Part shown: positions 60,801-64,000 of the stretch, piece by piece
How the letters are laid out: each line of letters opens with the position of its first letter
How positions within the stretch are numbered: the first letter of the stretch is position 1
Assembly (NCBI RefSeq): GCF_910592395.1
Contig: NC_088313.1
Coordinates: 1,800,501-1,864,500 of the forward strand
Origin: Lineus longissimus
Lineage: Eukaryota; Nemertea; Pilidiophora; Heteronemertea; Lineidae
Direction of reading: 5' to 3'
DNA: 64,000 nt
Program-made: the position numbers and the translations under genes
Notes under the pieces: model-generated
The model's database searches: none
Seen by the model: the letters and a program-made list of their open reading frames with translations, nothing else
Told to the model about the DNA's origin: nothing

Positions 60801-61199
60801 TAATTTATAAAATGAGTTGGGACTTATGCACGTTTTGGCCGGATGAGAAGTGACTTGAGCATCCTGTCCACTGTCAGGTCTTTGTACTATTCGGTCATCA
60901 TGGCCTTCAGCAATTAGTCTGAGACTTTTCTTCAAGTCACAACCAGTGAACACTAATTTTGTAAAGACTGATGTTTTGAATTACTTTTTCAGATGTGTTC
61001 TTGTTTCGGCTGTTGCAGACGAAAGAAACTCCCACGACCACAAGAAGACATTCCCCTTGGGCGGGTGCAGGTAGCCGTCGCAGACGATACTGAATATATT
61101 CGCTGGAAGTGGGTGGTGGTTGCGAACGGAGTGAATCGTCTGCTGTTTTTGATATTTATTGGTGGGACAATCGGTATTGTCGTGAAAGGGTTTATATGA
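57841..61199 (+). CDS. Divergent nicotinic-like Cys-loop ligand-gated ion channel subunit, 7 exons
   Basis: Pentameric channel subunit of the plasma membrane. Exons 57841–57907, 58386–58588, 59088–59197, 59329–59515, 59840–60191, 60582–60703 and 60993–61199 join in frame to 415 aa. The start is the ATG giving a signal peptide (MSIPSLFLVFGTFFITLRLS). Then come loop D-like WND(Y), WWPDIVLSNG, the Cys-loop C162–C176 (13 residues between, with LYPFDRH), vicinal C226–C227 as in agonist-binding alpha subunits, and four membrane segments (M1 about 245–267, M2 about 277–296, M3 about 305–325, M4 near the C-terminus). M2 is odd: the usual GEK entry is replaced by RGIDDPTAG and there is a proline (SSMPVC) inside the helix, so ion selectivity cannot be assumed. 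The M3–M4 loop is short and Cys-rich (CSCFGCCRRKK). AATAAA at 61315–61320. Confidence 0.9.
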
Positions 61200-61314
61200 A
61201 GACAGAAAATGTTGCAACTTGGAGTAGTCTATGGATGTTCATCTGAATAAGAAATGCAGGTTTCAATACGTTCCAATTAGGGCGTGACGCCTGCAGAGAA
61301 AGACTAGGGCCCGA

Positions 61315-61320
61315 AATAAA
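61315..61320 (+). terminator. Poly(A) signal of the Cys-loop receptor
   Basis: AATAAA 116 nt after the stop codon. Confidence 0.6.
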
Positions 61321-61410
61321 GATGTGCTATAAGATTTTAGTCTAAAGCCTTTCGTCACTTTAGTCATTGAACCTTCTTCACCGAACAATAGATTCGGACT
61401 AAATCCAGGG

Positions 61411-61450
61411 GAAGTAAGTTAGTAAGTAAGTAAGTTAGTTAGTTAGTTTA
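61411..61450 (+). repeat. AGTA/AGTT tetranucleotide microsatellite
   Basis: Runs of agtaagtaagta then gttagttagttagt. Confidence 0.8.
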
Positions 61451-62039
61451 TTCACTCCAGACGACCACGTGCGTGATGTACAGGAGGTCAAATAAATATC
61501 ATATACACGTACATGTATATAATTATAAAGTGAAAAATTAACACCACATTGGCTCCCTCTGGAGTTTTAGTTCATACACATGTCACATGATTGTCAGTTG
61601 AAATCAAATTTTGCATACAACTGCTGACATAGATATTTTCCGTAAAAGTATACTCTTTTCCTGTCATGCAAGTATATACTTCAAACATGACCGTTTCATT
61701 GGTTCATCCGTTTAAAGTTGACCCCAATAATGGTTATCTCGCTGGTGTTTCCCTTTGTGCTATTTTGGTAAAAGGAAGGTTTTCACCCCGTCGTGTGAAC
61801 GTCACGAGGCAGACCACGTGGCCAGGTCGGAATGTATAATGAGGCTGTAACTCTAAAACTCAAACTACAATGTAAGACAAAATTCCATATAAGGCATACT
61901 CCTTGCGCAGTGATAGTTGTGTGATGAGGCGATACATATCTTACTATGCTTGAATATTATGTCTGTTAAGGAGAATGATCAAAGGATGATTAACTAATTG
62001 GTTATTAAAAAAACAGTTAAAAGTTGCGTCGCTGTATTG

Positions 62040-62130
62040 TACGCGCCGGTCGCCGAAGGTTGACCGCGCTCAACGTTGCTTAACTTCCACTCTGGGGCCA
62101 ACGCGCCAACCACTGGGCCATAAAGGAATT
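62040..62130 (-). repeat. tRNA-derived SINE fragment
   Basis: Minus strand reads TATGGCCCAGTGGTTGGCGC (good A box). A B box is not clear, so the head may be truncated or decayed. It lies just past the ninjurin stop. Confidence 0.4.
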
Positions 62131-62248
62131 CCCTCATGGCCGGCGGGTTAAGCCGTGCCATATGCCTGGGGTACTATACAGTCGCCATAGCCTTGCAGGA
62201 TTCTCAGCCTTGGTATTTACGCGCATTGCTAACAAATCTCCGATCAGA

Positions 62249-63126
62249 CTATACCAGGGATGTTGCTTGTGTATTGGTCGCTGATTTGGTTGAATTTGCG
62301 CCAAACATATGTTCGTTTGGAGCAGGGGTAAACCCCACCACCAAAATGTTAATAACAACAGTAAAAAGTGTTAAGAACCCCAAAATGTTATCGTTGTTTC
62401 TTACATAGTCACTTTCTTTTTTTTGCCCTTTTTCTTCGTCGCTGGAACATGAATACGAAAACGTAAACAGCATCAAAAAAGCAGACATCATTTGGAAACA
62501 AATGGAAATGCCCAAAAGAGCGAGCACAAAAGAATAAAAGTGATGGTTCTCGGGTCCAATGTCCACGACTTCGCGAATCTGGGCGGCGTTTGTCATCATG
62601 AGGGTGATGTTGATGAAATGAGTCACGTTATTTCCGTCTTGTTCCTTCTTAATCTTGCTTTCTTGTTCCATCTCGATCTTGCATTCTTGTTCCTTTTTTA
62701 TCTTGTCTACCCTGCTGGGGCGTCGTTTTAGTTTCATCTGGTTGTCTTGCTTCTTTTTGATCGTGTCTGATTCCATGCTGGCGGATTGTTTCAAGTTCAT
62801 CTGTGTCAAAGTGTCTACGACATCTTCCTGAAATGAGGCGAAGATTACTGACATTAATCTCAGTCTCACTTGGCAATGAAGTGGGGCAAGCAAAAATCGG
62901 GCTCATGACATTACCATCAGAAAATAATCGGGTCAGAGCTCTGGAGGCCAAGCTGTCCTATATACCCCAAACCGTCACAAAACCAGACACTTACCCCAGT
63001 CTCAAAAGAATGTGTATGTTCGTCAATTTTCCCGTCGTCGATCTCTCTCTTACAGGGGTTTTCAACCCTTGAATCTGTATGTCTTGCTCCACCGACAGAT
63101 TCTATCCTGTCATCCATAATTTTCAA
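62249..63126 (-). CDS. NINJ: Ninjurin family protein, 2 exons
   Basis: Ninjurins are small plasma-membrane proteins; vertebrate NINJ1 polymerises to rupture the membrane during lytic cell death. Exon 1 63126–62995 (donor GTAAGT) and exon 2 62827–62249 (acceptor CATTTCAG) join in phase 0 to 236 aa. The ninjurin core is clear: amphipathic stretch NITLMMTNAAQIREVVDIGP, TM1 YSFVLALLGISICFQMMSAF, a charged linker, then NDNILGFLTLFTVVINILVV as TM2 and a short tail. The N-terminus is longer than in vertebrate ninjurins and contains a strongly charged, Lys/Glu/Gln-rich segment with repeated K(I)KKEQ words, probably helical. An ATG three codons in (MDDRIESV) could also start it. The order of genes gives no clue to function. 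Confidence 0.88.
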
Positions 63127-63742
63127 ATGCCTTTTTTATCTCCGAAAACTTAAGCCCGACCGGCTTACTTGCTGTTATATTATAAATGGCGTATTTTTTA
63201 AACTGAGGCTGACACTAAGACTGAGTTCAAATATCTGGAAATGGAGAGGAAATTGATGTCAAGTCTGATTGGGGAATTTTCAGTTAATTATTTTCTCAGA
63301 ATGAACGGGACAAGGAAACTCCACGCTGCATTCTGAATGGCTGTGATGCTGTCCTCAAAAGACCAATTGGTAATTATCCAAACCATAATTAATAACACAC
63401 TACGGAATCTATTTGTGCAACACAGCAATGCTTAGGAGGTGGGTGTAGTCTCTTTCTTTCCATTACAACAATGGTCATATATAGCTAGACATAATGCTCA
63501 AGGAACATGATGTAGTTGCCGTAGTTTTGTCTCACGCGAGATCCGGGCGTGGGATGTGACTCCTCGGCCCCTTGAATTGGTGTCATGCCAAAGGTCACTT
63601 CAAGGAAAGTAAAATTATCAGATGATGTCAAGCTGGAAATAATTATTCATGGGATGAGGATGTTTGTGATGTAAGTCACATCATTTTAGTTTTGATTGTC
63701 GACTTGCATAACTAAGTAAGAGTTTCACTGTTTGATAGCGAT
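63127..63742. other. Intergenic upstream of ninjurin
   Basis: No gene or clear repeat. Probably holds the ninjurin promoter and possibly that of the next plus-strand gene. Confidence 0.4.
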
Positions 63743-63787
63743 ATGGCAACGCTGAACCAAATCAAGGAAAACCAAGTGTCGGATAAG
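63743..63787 (+). CDS. Possible first coding exon of a gene continuing beyond the window
   Basis: ATG followed by 15 sense codons (MATLNQIKENQVSDK) and a good donor, AAG|GTAAGC. The codons look protein-like, but nothing downstream within 200 bp confirms the gene, and I do not recognise it. Confidence 0.3.
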
Positions 63788-64000
63788 GTAAGCTTGTCGC
63801 CTAGGTTTGTTTTTTTAAACTTCTCAAAAATGGTATCCCATAATGTTGGAGAACATATTGCAGTGTCTAGGCTGCCCGCTGACCACCCTATGCGTGTAAA
63901 GACCAAGTAAAAGCAAATATACATCAAGGCACTATACTGGACTCAGTCAACTGCGTCATCCTAATTGGATCGTACTGGCCGACAGGACGAGGCCGGTCCA

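Larger units (their letters stand above)
61200..62248. other. Convergent intergenic region
   Basis: Contains 3' UTRs of the receptor (+) and ninjurin (−). A (GTAA/GTTA)n microsatellite with 'tttattcactccagacgacc' occurs at 61411–61470, and a SINE at the right end. Otherwise nothing seen. Confidence 0.45.

Overview
The window is eukaryotic nuclear DNA from an animal. Its genes are split by GT–AG introns, and the recognisable products are animal ones: a mitoferrin, PDCD11/Rrp5, TM2D2, ADF/cofilin, a Cys-loop receptor, a ninjurin and a rhodopsin-class GPCR. The repeat content (tRNA-derived SINE pieces, many small inverted-repeat elements, a Harbinger transposon, and a 'tgacctctgtgacctt' element ending in an ACG run) suggests a marine invertebrate, perhaps a spiralian such as a mollusc, brachiopod or annelid. 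I cannot name the species. There are no prokaryotic features and no CRISPR array.

Layout. 1.9–4.8 kb (+): mitoferrin, 4 coding exons. 4.8–9.0 kb: intergenic, with a foldback element, a tRNA-Thr-like SINE and degenerate repeats. 8,966–13,271: a complete PIF/Harbinger DNA transposon with ~33-bp terminal inverted repeats, a Myb/SANT-like gene (+, broken by a frameshift) and a HARBI1-like transposase (−, apparently intact) whose intron has taken up two smaller inverted-repeat elements. 13.9–40.1 kb (−): PDCD11/RRP5 in 34 coding exons that I could join in frame, predicting 1,804 aa. Two opposite-strand genes lie inside its introns: a peptide-type GPCR (intron 30) and a BTB protein (intron 7). 41.3–43.6 kb (+): TM2D2, divergent from PDCD11. 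47.5–49.1 kb (−): ADF/cofilin. 49.8–57.2 kb: nine ~935-bp satellite units, two forward then seven reversed, each with a tRNA-like pol III promoter and a T-run. 57.8–61.2 kb (+): an unusual nicotinic-like Cys-loop receptor. 62.2–63.1 kb (−): a ninjurin. At 63.74 kb (+) there may be the first exon of a gene that leaves the window.

Functionally the genes are unrelated: mitochondrial iron import, pre-rRNA processing, membrane signalling, actin turnover, plasma-membrane rupture. They do not form a pathway. The most interesting signals are structural: (i) a 40-bp minisatellite of about 30 copies of the 3' splice site of PDCD11 exon 33, each keeping AG|ATG; (ii) a 21-bp minisatellite in another PDCD11 intron that repeats a 5'-splice-site-like GGTAAGTTG; (iii) the head-to-head satellite array with pol III signals; (iv) the two nested genes; (v) three short inverted-repeat families, each present in several copies within the window.

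Exon borders were placed by reading splice consensus and checking reading-frame phase by hand. No alignment or RNA evidence was available.
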